Shown: one piece after another, positions 12,227-20,549 of the stretch
How the letters are laid out: each line of letters opens with the position of its first letter
Numbering within the stretch: the stretch's first letter is position 1
Assembly (NCBI RefSeq): GCF_008580665.1
Contig: NZ_BKDJ01000001.1
Location: 186,001 to 250,000, forward strand
Origin: Zafaria cholistanensis
GTDB lineage: Bacteria; Actinomycetota; Actinomycetes; Actinomycetales; Micrococcaceae
DNA length: 64,000 nt
Direction of reading: 5' to 3'
The notes under the pieces: model-generated
The model's database searches: none
The model's input: the letters and a program-made list of their open reading frames with translations, nothing else
What the model was told of the DNA's origin: nothing
Translations under genes and position numbers: made by a program

Positions 12227-12342
12227 ATTGCGTAGGCCACGCAGGCGGCCGTGCCCAGGGCCAGGAGAATCACGCCCACGGTTCCCAGCATCTTGTTCCG
12301 GGCCTTGCGCCGTTCGGCCAGCAGATAGCGGTCCTGTTGCAT
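12214..12342 (-). CDS. Small 42-residue membrane protein
   Basis: A short gene easily missed by length cut-offs. It encodes a charged N-terminus (MQQDRYLLAERRKARNKM), one transmembrane segment (LGTVGVILLALGTAACVAYA) and a four-residue tail. The positive-inside rule predicts a cytosolic N-terminus. The ATG at 12342 is preceded by GGGGGA at good spacing, supporting translation. It is divergent from alr and convergent with the rhamnose genes. Its family is not recognised. Confidence 0.7.
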   Translation of the reverse strand: MQQDRYLLAERRKARNKMLGTVGVILLALGTAACVAYAMLYV

Positions 12343-12616
12343 TTCTGGTCCCCCCAATAAATTGGTCAATGTCTCTCATGCATTATCCGCGAAGGCCAAT
12401 TTCCACATCCTGCGTCCGCGTCGCAGAAAACTATAGTGGATGTCAAGCCGTAGTGAAATCTTGTCCATCTTGTGCCCTTGGACACCTGTAGCGCAAGACT
12501 AACGCAGGGGTGGCGCAGGCCCGGCGCAAAGCAGGCGGGCGCGCCGCCTCCCGGAACGGAGGCGGCGCGGGCCCCCGGGGCAGTGGGGCGTCGCCAAAGC
12601 GGCTGGCCCGGTCTGG

Positions 12617-12622
12617 GACAAT
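12617..12622 (+). promoter_or_regulatory. Possible -10 element for a leaderless alr mRNA
   Basis: GACAAT ends 6 nt before the alr GTG, with no ribosome binding site. The 286 bp between the small gene and alr hold nothing else I can name. Confidence 0.45.
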
Positions 12623-12628
12623 GGACGG

Positions 12629-13819
12629 GTGAGTATCGAGACCGAGCCGAATTCCGCCGCCGTCGTCCTCCCTACCGAGCAACGCTGGGAACGGCGCGCG
12701 GTGATTGACCTCTCAGCCATCCGCCACAACGTGCGCCGCATCGCCGAGCTCGCCGCGCCGGCGCAAATCATGGCCGTGGTCAAGGCCGACGGCTACGGGC
12801 ACGGCGCCCTCCCGGTCGCCAAGGCAGCCCTGGAGGCCGGTGCCACCTGGCTGGGCACCGCGCACGCCACGGAGGCGCTGGAGCTTCGCGCCGCCGGAAT
12901 CACCGCGCCGGTGCTGGCCTGGCTGCACACCACCGACACCCCCTTCGCGGAGGCGATCGCCGCCAACATCGACCTGGGCGTCTCCGGCTGGGATTTGGAC
13001 CACATTGCGGCCGCCGCGCGCACCGCGGCGCAGCCGGCCCGCGTGCACCTGAAGATCGACACCGGCTTGGGCCGCAACGGATGCACCCCCGAGGGCTGGC
13101 GGGAACTGCTGGCCGCAGCCGCCGCCTACCAGGAGGAAGGCGTGCTGCGCGTGGTGGGCGTGTTCTCCCACCTGGCCGTCGCCGACGAACCCGAACGCCC
13201 CGAAACCGACGAACAGCTCGCCGCGTTCCGCGCCGCCGTCGCCCTGGCGGAGGAGGCCGGCTTTGGCCTGGAGGTCCGCCACACCGCCAACACCCCGGCC
13301 ATCCTCTCCCGCCCGGACGCGCACTTTGACCTGGTCCGGCTGGGGCTGGGCATGTACGGGCTGAGCCCGTTCGCGGACCAGACCTCCGCGGACCTGGGGC
13401 TGCGCCCGGCCATGCGGCTGGTGGCCAGGGTGGCCAACGCCAAGCGCGTGCCCGCCGGCCAGGGCATCTCCTACGGGCTGACCTACCGCACCGCGGGCCC
13501 CACCACCGTGGCGCTGGTCCCGCTCGGGTACGCCGACGGCATCCCGCGCACCGCCCAGGCCGCGCCGGTGCTGATCGCCGGAGTGCTGCGGCGCAGCAGC
13601 GGCCGCGTGGCCATGGACCAGTTTGTGGTGGACATGGGCGAGGACGCCGACCCCGCGGACCTGATTGGCGCCGAGGCGGTGCTGTTCGGCGACGGCGGGC
13701 CCGCCGCAGAGGCGTGGGCCGCCTCCGCGGGCACCATCAACTATGAGATGGTCACGCGCATCTCCGGACGCGTGCCGCGCCACTACGTGGAAGGCAGCTG
13801 GGGCGAACATGGCGAGTGA
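12629..13819 (+). CDS. alr: Alanine racemase
   Basis: A 396-residue PLP enzyme that converts L-alanine to D-alanine for peptidoglycan. The catalytic lysine lies in MAVVKADGYGHG near residue 52, and the second-domain tyrosine lies in ISYGLTYR near 281. HLKIDTGLGRNG and RLGLGMYGLSP are family signatures. The GTG at 12629 gives a ~20-residue lead before RAVIDLSAIRHN. The stop overlaps the tsaE start by 11 bp; alr-tsaE-tsaB order is common in actinobacteria. Confidence 0.95.
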   Translation: MSIETEPNSAAVVLPTEQRWERRAVIDLSAIRHNVRRIAELAAPAQIMAVVKADGYGHGALPVAKAALEAGATWLGTAHATEALELRAAGITAPVLAWLHTTDTPFAEAIAANIDLGVSGWDLDHIAAAARTAAQPARVHLKIDTGLGRNGCTPEGWRELLAAAAAYQEEGVLRVVGVFSHLAVADEPERPETDEQLAAFRAAVALAEEAGFGLEVRHTANTPAILSRPDAHFDLVRLGLGMYGLSPFADQTSADLGLRPAMRLVARVANAKRVPAGQGISYGLTYRTAGPTTVALVPLGYADGIPRTAQAAPVLIAGVLRRSSGRVAMDQFVVDMGEDADPADLIGAEAVLFGDGGPAAEAWAASAGTINYEMVTRISGRVPRHYVEGSWGEHGE

Positions 13820-14342
13820 GCAGGCCGTGTGGACGGCCGAGGTCCGTACGGACGACGCCGACGCCACCCGGACCCTGGCGGCCCGGCTGGGTGCCGGGCT
13901 GCAGGCCGGGGACCTTCTGGTGCTCTCCGGCGAACTGGGCGCCGGCAAGACCACCTTCACGCAGGGCCTCGGGGAAGGACTGGGCGTGCGGCCCGGAATC
14001 ATCTCCCCGACGTTCGTGCTGGTGCGGATCCATCCGTCCCTGGTGGGCGGGCCGGACCTGGTGCACGTGGACGCCTACCGGCTGGACTCCGCCGGGGAGC
14101 TGGAGGACATTGACCTGGAGTCGACGCTGGCCACCTCCGTGACCGTGGTCGAATGGGGCCGCGGGAAAGTGGAACAGCTCAGCGACTCGCGGCTGGAGGT
14201 CACCCTGCTGCGTGCCACCGGCGCGCACGCCGGGGAGGACCTGGTGTTCGACTTCGACGAAACCGGCGAGGCGGACCCGCGCACCATCCGCATCGAGGCC
14301 TACGGCCCGCGCTGGGCCGCCGTGCGGCCGTTCGGTTCCTAG
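13809..14342 (+). CDS. tsaE: tRNA t6A biosynthesis ATPase TsaE
   Basis: A 177-residue P-loop protein, partner of TsaB and TsaD in making N6-threonylcarbamoyladenosine at tRNA position 37. The Walker A is GELGAGKTTFTQGL near residues 41-54; ISPTFVLVR and HVDAYRLDS are family motifs. The ATG at 13809 overlaps alr, implying coupling. The stop codon is inside the first unit of a 30-bp imperfect tandem duplication. tsaB, normally close by, is 3.4 kb away here beyond a two-component system. Confidence 0.93.
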   Translation: MASEQAVWTAEVRTDDADATRTLAARLGAGLQAGDLLVLSGELGAGKTTFTQGLGEGLGVRPGIISPTFVLVRIHPSLVGGPDLVHVDAYRLDSAGELEDIDLESTLATSVTVVEWGRGKVEQLSDSRLEVTLLRATGAHAGEDLVFDFDETGEADPRTIRIEAYGPRWAAVRPFGS

Positions 14343-14397
14343 TGGCGCGTCTTTCCGGGGCCGGTCCCCTAGAGGCGCCTCTTCCCACGGCCGGGCC
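14338..14397. repeat. 30-bp imperfect tandem duplication across the tsaE stop codon
   Basis: Units at 14338-14367 and 14368-14397 both begin CCTAG and share GGCGC, TCTT and GGCCGG blocks at about 80% identity. The TAG in the first unit is the real tsaE stop (14340-14342). Confidence 0.7.
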
Positions 14398-14409
14398 CCC
14401 GCGCGGGGC

Positions 14410-14433
14410 ACACGGTACGGAACACGGTACGGA
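14410..14433. repeat. 12-bp tandem duplication
   Basis: ACACGGTACGGA is repeated exactly twice in the spacer upstream of the response regulator gene. Confidence 0.8.
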
Positions 14434-14606
14434 ATTTCCCCCAACCAGGCTCCCTTTGCCTTGCGGGCCAGGGGGCCGCGCGCGGAAAATCCCTATAGGT
14501 GTAGATGACAAGAGTGTTACCGCTTCAAGGCGGAGTTTCAGCGGGAGGGAAGAAGCGCTTAATAAAGTGTCCCCAGGCAGGGCGCGCGCCCGGGCGGAGG
14601 TGGATC

Positions 14607-15509
14607 ATGGATGAACGTCGCATCGCCGTGGTGGTGGAGGACGACGCTGACATCCGCGTGCTCCTGGCGGCGGTCCTGGCCCAGTCCGGGTTCGAGGTCC
14701 ACGTGGCCAAGACCGGCTGGGAAGGGGTCGCACTGGTGCAGGCGCACGCACCCGACCTGGTGACCCTCGACGTGGGCCTGCCGGACATCGACGGCTTCGA
14801 GGTGGTCCGCCGCGTCCGGCTGCGGAACATGGACGTCCACATTGTGGTGCTCACCGCCCGCAGCGACGAGATCGACGCGGTGCAGGCGCTGGAAATCGGC
14901 GCCGACCTTTACATGACCAAGCCATTCCGCCCCCGGGAGCTGCGCGCCCACGTCGAGGCCATGATGCGCCGGCGCAAAAAGCGGGGTTCGGCTCCGCCGC
15001 TGGGTCCCGTTCCGCCGCTGGAGCCGGTGTCGCCGCTGAACTCCGTTTCTCCACTGGGCCCGGGTTCCTCACCGAGTTTTCCCGCACCGGGTTTTTCCTC
15101 ACCCGGTTCGGCCCCGCCGGTGGTTCCGGTGTCCCCGCTGGGACCGGTTCCGCTTCCAGACACCATCCCGGTGGACCAGCCCCAGATGCTGGAGCTGAAC
15201 GGGCTGGTGCTGAACCCCTGCGAGTATTCGGTCTCGGTGGACGGGGCGGCGGTGGTGCTGACCCCTTCCGAATTCCTGCTCCTGCATGTGCTGCTCGCCG
15301 GGGGGCGCCTGGTGCGCTCCAAGGCCGATCTGGCCCGGTTCCTGAGGGGCGAGAGCTTCGACTCCGGAACGCTGGTGATGCCTGCCGACGAGCGGGCCGT
15401 GGAGGTGCACGTGGGCAACCTGCGCCGAAAGCTGGGCGACCGGACCAGGGAACCGCGCTGGATCGAGACCGTGCGCGGGGTTGGCTACCGGGCGGCGCCG
15501 GTCCACTAG
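14607..15509 (+). CDS. OmpR/PhoB-type response regulator with a long proline-rich linker
   Basis: A 300-residue regulator. Residues 1-120 are a receiver domain: acidic pocket VVEDDAD, phospho-acceptor in TLDVGLPDIDGF near 55, Thr in VVLTAR, and MTKPF near 104. Residues about 205-300 are a winged helix: LTPSEFLLLHVLLAGG, EVHVGNLRRKLGD and IETVRGVGYR. Between them lie some 65 residues of PPLGPVPPLEP-like repeats, several times longer than usual linkers. The ATG at 14607 follows GGAGG. The probable partner kinase is at 15831-17588, convergent instead of in the same operon. Confidence 0.9.
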   Translation: MDERRIAVVVEDDADIRVLLAAVLAQSGFEVHVAKTGWEGVALVQAHAPDLVTLDVGLPDIDGFEVVRRVRLRNMDVHIVVLTARSDEIDAVQALEIGADLYMTKPFRPRELRAHVEAMMRRRKKRGSAPPLGPVPPLEPVSPLNSVSPLGPGSSPSFPAPGFSSPGSAPPVVPVSPLGPVPLPDTIPVDQPQMLELNGLVLNPCEYSVSVDGAAVVLTPSEFLLLHVLLAGGRLVRSKADLARFLRGESFDSGTLVMPADERAVEVHVGNLRRKLGDRTREPRWIETVRGVGYRAAPVH

Positions 15510-15830
15510 GCTCTGCCGGTCACCAGCTGCCGGTCGACTAGCCACTGTCCGCTCAGGGCGGCCTCCGGATATTCCCTCGACAGCCCGGCCGGGGGTGCCC
15601 CCGCCGGCGGGGTGCGCGAAAGCTGAGGGTTTTTTGCGCCAAATCCGGAGCGGATCCTGAAGTCCAAGGGAGATGATGGGTACTCCGGCGTAGAGGGCTT
15701 CCATGAGGCATGCAGCCCGACGCCGGCACGGTACGCGGGGCGGATTGCCGCCCCTGCGTTGCCCGGCCAGGTCCCTGGGGGCGCCGCGGTTGCAGTCTTG
15801 GGGGATGCAACCGGGCGGGGCCCGGGCGGG
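15510..15830. other. Interval between convergent regulator and kinase genes
   Basis: No gene is recognised in these 321 bases. A GC palindrome (CCCCGCCGGCGGGG) near 15598-15612 is followed by a T-run at about 15629-15635, a plausible terminator for the response regulator transcript. A short leftward stretch reading MEALYAGVPIISL was considered and not accepted as a gene. Confidence 0.5.
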
Positions 15831-17588
15831 CTACTCCTCCTGTCCGGCCTCATCTGCGTGTCCGGCCTTCTCTGCCTGCCCTGCCTTCTCTGGTTGCCCG
15901 GCGATTCCCGTAGGGGCTGGCGGCAGCAGCGGCAGCCGCACCGTAAACGTGCTGCCCACCCCGGGCTCGCTGTCCACCGTGACCTCCCCGCCGTGGGCCT
16001 TCACCAGTTCTTCAGTGATCGGCAGGCCCAGCCCGACGCCGGCGATGGCCGCTCGGCGCACCCCCTGCGCCCGGAAGAACCGGTCAAACAGGCGTTCGCG
16101 CTCCGGTTCGTCCATGCCGATGCCGGTGTCCGCGACCGTGGCGACCGCGGAAGGGGTGCCGTCCCCGTCCCGGTCCACCCGCAGGGCCACATCGATCCGG
16201 CCTCCCTCCGGGGTGTACTTGATGGCGTTGGAGATGAGGTTGTCCATCACCTGGCCCAGCCGGATCGGATCGCCCATGACCTGGACTCCTGGCGCGATGT
16301 CCTGATTCAGGACCAGGCGTCCGGCTGCTGCGCGCGGCAGTGCGGAACGGACGCAGCTGGCCACTACCCGGCCCAGGTCCAGCGGCTGCGCCCGCACCTC
16401 CAGGCGGTCCGCAGCGGCCGTCAGGAGGTCATCCACCAGCCGGTCCAGGCGCTCGGCGTTGCGGCTGACCACCTTCAGGCTGGACCGGGCGGAGGCCGGC
16501 AGGTCCGGTTCATCCTCAAGCAGTTCCAGGTAGCCGATGATGGAGGTCAGCGGGGTGCGCAGCTCATGGCTGACGTTGGAGAGAAAGTCGTCCTTGGCGT
16601 GCAGCGCCTCCACCAGGTCGGTGACCTGCTTGAAGACCAGTACGCCGCCCGCTGCCTGGTTCCGGTCATCCAGCAGGCGCCGCGCCGAGGCACTGAGCGC
16701 CTGCCGGGCCCCCTCCGGGGGGCCGGCCCAGAGCAGTTCGTCGGAGAACTCCTCGCCGGCGCGGGCCCGGCTGAGGGGGCGGAGTTTCTCCGGCATTTCA
16801 TGGGCCGCGGGGCGTCCCTGCGGGTCCGCCCCGTAAAGCGCCAGGTTGATTTCCCGCTCCGGCCCACAGCCGGGCTTGAGGCTGCTGAGGTGGATCCGCT
16901 GCTGCAGCTCGTTGGTCAGGACCACCTTCCCCGCCGCGTCGAAAACAACCACCCCGACGTTGGCGGCGTTGAGCACGGCATTGAGCAGCTTTTCCTGGCG
17001 GCGGCTGGCCGCGTACGCCTCCTGGAGCTTCCTGTTTTGGCTGGTGGTGCTGTTTTCCATGGCGATGACCACCAGCGCCAGGATGAGCATCATGAAGGGA
17101 ATCACCAGCGGGCGGCCCAGGATGCGGCTGTCCACCGGGCCGCCTGCACGCAGGGCCTGGCCCCAGAACATGCACAGCGGGGCCAGGACGGACACCACCA
17201 GGGTGGTGCGGGGCATCAGTCCGGACCACGCCAGCCAGAAGATCGGCAGTCCCGAAAGGAACGGCAGCGCAAAGAAGATGGAGTACCCGCCAAGGCAGAT
17301 GAAAAAGATGGCCACCAGGTCCAACAGAGGAACAACCAGGTACGCGCGCGGCGGGAAGTCGTCCCAGGGGACAAGGGCGGTAGCGGTGGAGATGAGCAGG
17401 ACCCCGGCAGCCCCGGCCAGGAACAGCGGGTCCGCCAACGCCGCCTCCGGATTGATGGAAAAGGCCAGGGCCACCACCACGGGGACGGCGAAGGTCATCG
17501 GCAGCTGGCTCAGATTGACTTTTTGGGCCGTTGACAGCTCATGGAAGGGCACCGGGCCGATCAGGGCCCGAAGCAGGGGGATCTGCAT
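15831..17588 (-). CDS. Membrane sensor histidine kinase
   Basis: A 585-residue kinase. The first ~190 residues hold about six hydrophobic segments, then a helical linker and a PAS-like region (VLNAANVGVVVFDAAGKVVLTNE written in part near 205-230). The phospho-acceptor His is in NVSHELRTPL near 339, followed by the N box NLISNAIKYTPEGG near 451, the G1 box DTGIGM near 489 and GVGLGLPI near 515. The C-terminus ends in a charged repeat (EKAGQAEKAGHADEAG) encoded by 18-bp tandem units. It probably phosphorylates the regulator at 14607. Its signal cannot be told from sequence. Confidence 0.9.
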   Translation of the reverse strand: MQIPLLRALIGPVPFHELSTAQKVNLSQLPMTFAVPVVVALAFSINPEAALADPLFLAGAAGVLLISTATALVPWDDFPPRAYLVVPLLDLVAIFFICLGGYSIFFALPFLSGLPIFWLAWSGLMPRTTLVVSVLAPLCMFWGQALRAGGPVDSRILGRPLVIPFMMLILALVVIAMENSTTSQNRKLQEAYAASRRQEKLLNAVLNAANVGVVVFDAAGKVVLTNELQQRIHLSSLKPGCGPEREINLALYGADPQGRPAAHEMPEKLRPLSRARAGEEFSDELLWAGPPEGARQALSASARRLLDDRNQAAGGVLVFKQVTDLVEALHAKDDFLSNVSHELRTPLTSIIGYLELLEDEPDLPASARSSLKVVSRNAERLDRLVDDLLTAAADRLEVRAQPLDLGRVVASCVRSALPRAAAGRLVLNQDIAPGVQVMGDPIRLGQVMDNLISNAIKYTPEGGRIDVALRVDRDGDGTPSAVATVADTGIGMDEPERERLFDRFFRAQGVRRAAIAGVGLGLPITEELVKAHGGEVTVDSEPGVGSTFTVRLPLLPPAPTGIAGQPEKAGQAEKAGHADEAGQEE

Positions 17589-17691
17589 CGGAGGGGAACC
17601 GCCTTGGGACAGCAGGGGTGGATGCGGGGACCCGGATGGACGCGGACCGCCGAACCCAAGTTTAGGCGGCGAGGGCCCCGCGCCGAGCGAA

Positions 17692-17742
17692 GCGAGGGGC
17701 GGGAGCCGGCTGGACGTTATGCGGCGAGGGGCGGGAGCCGGC
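17692..17742. repeat. 19-bp direct repeat upstream of tsaB
   Basis: GCGAGGGGCGGGAGCCGGC occurs at 17692-17710 and 17724-17742, a 32-bp period, in the divergent region between the kinase and tsaB. Confidence 0.85.
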
Positions 17743-17766
17743 GTGAGCGCACCGGCCGTGGCGGAC

Positions 17767-17772
17767 TAGGAT
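17767..17772 (+). promoter_or_regulatory. -10 element for a probably leaderless tsaB mRNA
   Basis: TAGGAT ends 6 nt before the GTG start and there is no ribosome binding site. Confidence 0.55.
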
Positions 17773-17778
17773 GTCAGG

Positions 17779-18468
17779 GTGCTTATCCTGGCCATCGACA
17801 CCTCAGCCATCGCCTCCGCGGCGCTCCTGCGCAGCACGCGCACGGACGGTGCCGCCGAGGTCCTCGCCTCCTTCGCCTCCACCGAAACCAACACCCACGC
17901 CGAGGTCCTGGCCCCGGCGATCCAGGGGCTCCTGACCGAAGCCGGCGTGGCCGGGACGGGCCTGGACCGGATCGTCGCCGGCGTCGGACCCGGCCCGTTC
18001 ACCGGCCTGCGGGTGGGCATTGCCACCGCCCGCACCCTCGGGTTCGCCTGGAACGTGCCGGTGGACGGCGCCATGAGCCTGGACGCGATCGCCTGGGACG
18101 TGCTGGCCGCCGGGGAGGTTCCGGCGGAGGGGTTCACCGTGGCCATCGACGCCCGGCGCAGGGAACTCTACTGGGCCCGCTACGGCGCGGACGGCTCGCT
18201 GGCCGAGGGGCCGCGCGTCTCGGTCCCCGGAAGCCTGCCCGCCGGACCCGTGTACGGGGCCGGGGCCGGGCTCTATGCGGACCGGCTGGCGCAGTCCGGC
18301 GCCGCCGCCGTCGAACGCTTCCGCGACCGCCAGCCCACCGCCGCCTCGCTGGGCGCCGCGGCGCTGCGGCAGCTCGCGCGCGGCGGGCAGCTGCTGGGCA
18401 CCACCCCGCTGTACCTGCGCGAATCCGACGCGAAGGTCCCCGCCGCCATGCAGGGGCACACTCCGTGA
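17779..18468 (+). CDS. tsaB: tRNA t6A biosynthesis protein TsaB
   Basis: A 229-residue ASKHA-fold protein that dimerises with TsaD in the threonylcarbamoyl-transfer complex. It starts MLILAIDTSAIASAAL and contains VAGVGPGPFTGLRVGIATAR, the hallmark of the family. The GTG at 17779 is the only start keeping the N-terminal strand. Its TGA overlaps the rimI start as GTGA. Confidence 0.95.
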   Translation: MLILAIDTSAIASAALLRSTRTDGAAEVLASFASTETNTHAEVLAPAIQGLLTEAGVAGTGLDRIVAGVGPGPFTGLRVGIATARTLGFAWNVPVDGAMSLDAIAWDVLAAGEVPAEGFTVAIDARRRELYWARYGADGSLAEGPRVSVPGSLPAGPVYGAGAGLYADRLAQSGAAAVERFRDRQPTAASLGAAALRQLARGGQLLGTTPLYLRESDAKVPAAMQGHTP

Positions 18469-18500
18469 ACGGTGCCGGCATGGTGAACGGTGCCGGCGTG
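18465..18500. repeat. 18-bp tandem duplication at the tsaB/rimI junction
   Basis: GTGAACGGTGCCGGCATG (18465-18482) is followed by a copy with one change (18483-18500). It contains the tsaB stop and creates several alternative in-frame rimI starts: GTG 18465, ATG 18480, GTG 18483 and GTG 18498. Confidence 0.95.
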
Positions 18501-18953
18501 GCCATCCGGCAGATGACCACCGCCGACATTCCGGCGGTCTGGGAACTGGAGCGCCGGCTGTTTCCGGTCGACGCGTGGCCGGAGCAGATGTTTTACGACG
18601 AGCTCTCCCAGACGGACACTCGCCTGTATTGGGTGGCCGAATCGGGCGGGGAGATCGTCGGCTACTGCGGGATGATGTGCGTGCTGCCGCTGGCGGACGT
18701 GCAGACCATCGCCGTCGTTCCGGCCTGCGAGGGCCGGGGGATCGGTTCCGCACTGCTGGCCGGGCTGATCGAAGAGGCCCGCCGGCGCGGGGCGGAGGAC
18801 GTGCTGCTGGAGGTCCGTGCGGACAACCCGCGCGCCCGGGATCTGTACCTGCGCCATGGATTCGAACAGATCCATGTCCGCCGGCGCTACTACCGCGACG
18901 GGGTGGACGCCCTGATCATGCGCAAGGTGCTGCGGGACCAGCCCGGCGCGTAG
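18465..18953 (+). CDS. rimI: Ribosomal-protein-S18-alanine N-acetyltransferase type GNAT
   Basis: A 162-residue GNAT acetyltransferase. Motif A with the acetyl-CoA loop reads TIAVVPACEGRGIGSALL, and DVLLEVRADNPRARDLYLRHGF is the RimI-type motif B. In E. coli RimI acetylates ribosomal protein S18; in actinobacteria the target is inferred. The first GTG is used because it overlaps the tsaB stop, but the duplicated start region means the protein could equally begin 5, 6 or 11 codons later. Confidence 0.9.
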   Translation: MNGAGMVNGAGVAIRQMTTADIPAVWELERRLFPVDAWPEQMFYDELSQTDTRLYWVAESGGEIVGYCGMMCVLPLADVQTIAVVPACEGRGIGSALLAGLIEEARRRGAEDVLLEVRADNPRARDLYLRHGFEQIHVRRRYYRDGVDALIMRKVLRDQPGA

Positions 18954-19061
18954 TGTCCCACAGCCGGCGGCCTGGTGTGCCCGCCGTGCCGGGCCCCGCC
19001 GCCCGGGGCCGCGGATGCGCTGCTGGGCGGATGCACTGCCCGGGAGGCGCACTTCCCGCGC

Positions 19062-20450
19062 CTACCGGTGCCCGGCGTTGAGCACCAGCTCCAGCTCGAA
19101 CCGCACCTGCGGATCCTCCAGGTCCTCCCCGAACAGGTCGCGCAGCTGTGCCGTGCGGTAGCCGATAGTCTGCGGGTGCACCCCCAGCTCCCCGGCGATC
19201 GGGGTGCGCTGGCCCCAATGCCGCAGCCAGGAGTGCAGCGTCTCGGCCAGCCGCTCCCGCTGGGCCGGGCGCAGCCCCTCCATCGGCGCCAGCCTGCGCG
19301 CCGCAAGCTCGGCCAGCGCCGAGGGTTCCGTGCCCAGCACCACCTCGGCCAGGTGCTCGTCAGCCCAGATCGGGGGAGCGGCCTCGCCGTCCCGCGGGGG
19401 CAGCACCGACGCGGCCAGCACCGCCAGGCGCAGCGAATCCGGGATCCGTTCCCACCCGCCGCCCGGACCCACCGAGGCCCGGCGGCCGCGCAGCGCCTGG
19501 GCCAGCGCGGCGCGGGCCCGCTTGGACTTTTCCGCCGGGACCAGGGCCACGACGTCGGTCTCGCGCTCCACCACCAGGGCGCCCGGGCCCAGCGCCAGCC
19601 GCAGCCCCTCCGCTTTCTCCACCGGCAGGGTCACCACGGCCAGCCGGGAGGGAAGGGACCAGTCCGCCATGGCCGCGGCCTGGCGCACCGCGGCCTCGTC
19701 CCCCTGGCCCAGCAGCAGCAGTTCAAGCAGTTGGGTGCGCCGGCGGTCCGTCTCCCCGGCCCGTTCGGACTGGGCGAAGGCATAGGCCGCGGCGCTCACC
19801 GCCGAGAGCTCATCGACGTAGGCCAGGATCGACTCGCCCAGGTTCACCACCACCGACATGCCCAGCTGGTGCTCCACCGAGGCCTTGGACAACTCGCGGA
19901 ACGTCACCCGGGCCCCGGCGCGGTAGGCCCCCAGCAGCGCGTCCATGGAACGGCCCTGCCGGAACTCCCCGCTGCCGAGCCCGGCCACCAGCGTGCGGCT
20001 CTCCTCATTCAGCGCGGGCAGGCGGGTGCCCGGAAGCTGCAGGAAGCGCTCCAGGGCCACCGTGGTGCCCCTGCGCACCCCGCGCCCAAACCGGCCCTCG
20101 ATGGGCCGGGCATAGGCCGGCACCATGAGCGGGATGGCATCGATGAGGGCCTGGACCACCCCGGGCAGCATGGGCCGCAGCAGCTCCCCAACCTCCGGGG
20201 GAAGCTGCAGCCAGGGCGGGTCCAGGGGGAATTCGCCCCGTGCCCGGGCCGCGTCGTCAGCTTCCCCTCCGGCCGGAGCTCCGCCGGAGGCGGCCGGTTC
20301 CGGGTGCTCCGTTTTATTGCGGGACGGTGTGTCCCGGGCTGCCGCCTCCTGCCGGCCCGCGTCCTGAACCGCGTCCTGACCCGCGGCGTTTTCCCCCGCG
20401 ACGTGCTCCGTTGCGCCGTGTTGGGGTGTGCCGTTTCCCGCCGTTTCCAT
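19062..20450 (-). CDS. PucR-type transcriptional regulator
   Basis: A 462-residue regulator with a long central region and a C-terminal PucR helix-turn-helix (LAETLHSWLRHWGQRTP, then IAGELGVHPQTIGYRTAQL near 418-437, then VRFELELVLNA). The family includes purine and lipid regulators in actinobacteria. The ATG at 20450 gives METAGN, followed by an Ala/Thr-rich disordered leader; upstream in-frame starts would run into the neighbour's promoter. It is divergent, across 99 bp, from the reductase-desaturase pair and probably controls it. Confidence 0.82.
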   Translation of the reverse strand: METAGNGTPQHGATEHVAGENAAGQDAVQDAGRQEAAARDTPSRNKTEHPEPAASGGAPAGGEADDAARARGEFPLDPPWLQLPPEVGELLRPMLPGVVQALIDAIPLMVPAYARPIEGRFGRGVRRGTTVALERFLQLPGTRLPALNEESRTLVAGLGSGEFRQGRSMDALLGAYRAGARVTFRELSKASVEHQLGMSVVVNLGESILAYVDELSAVSAAAYAFAQSERAGETDRRRTQLLELLLLGQGDEAAVRQAAAMADWSLPSRLAVVTLPVEKAEGLRLALGPGALVVERETDVVALVPAEKSKRARAALAQALRGRRASVGPGGGWERIPDSLRLAVLAASVLPPRDGEAAPPIWADEHLAEVVLGTEPSALAELAARRLAPMEGLRPAQRERLAETLHSWLRHWGQRTPIAGELGVHPQTIGYRTAQLRDLFGEDLEDPQVRFELELVLNAGHR

Positions 20451-20549
20451 GGCCCTCCACGACCTTTTGTTGTCCCGCAATAGTTTTCTCAGCACAATCG
20501 TATGTCCCGCCCGGAAGAATTTCGGGCTTTTTGCGCGTACCGTAGAAAC

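Noticed and set aside
15640..15704. Leftward sequence reading MEALYAGVPIISL, like the end of a glycosyltransferase
   Set aside because: Only about 15 residues resemble a glycosyltransferase; nothing upstream or downstream continues the match, so chance or an untraceable remnant is more likely.
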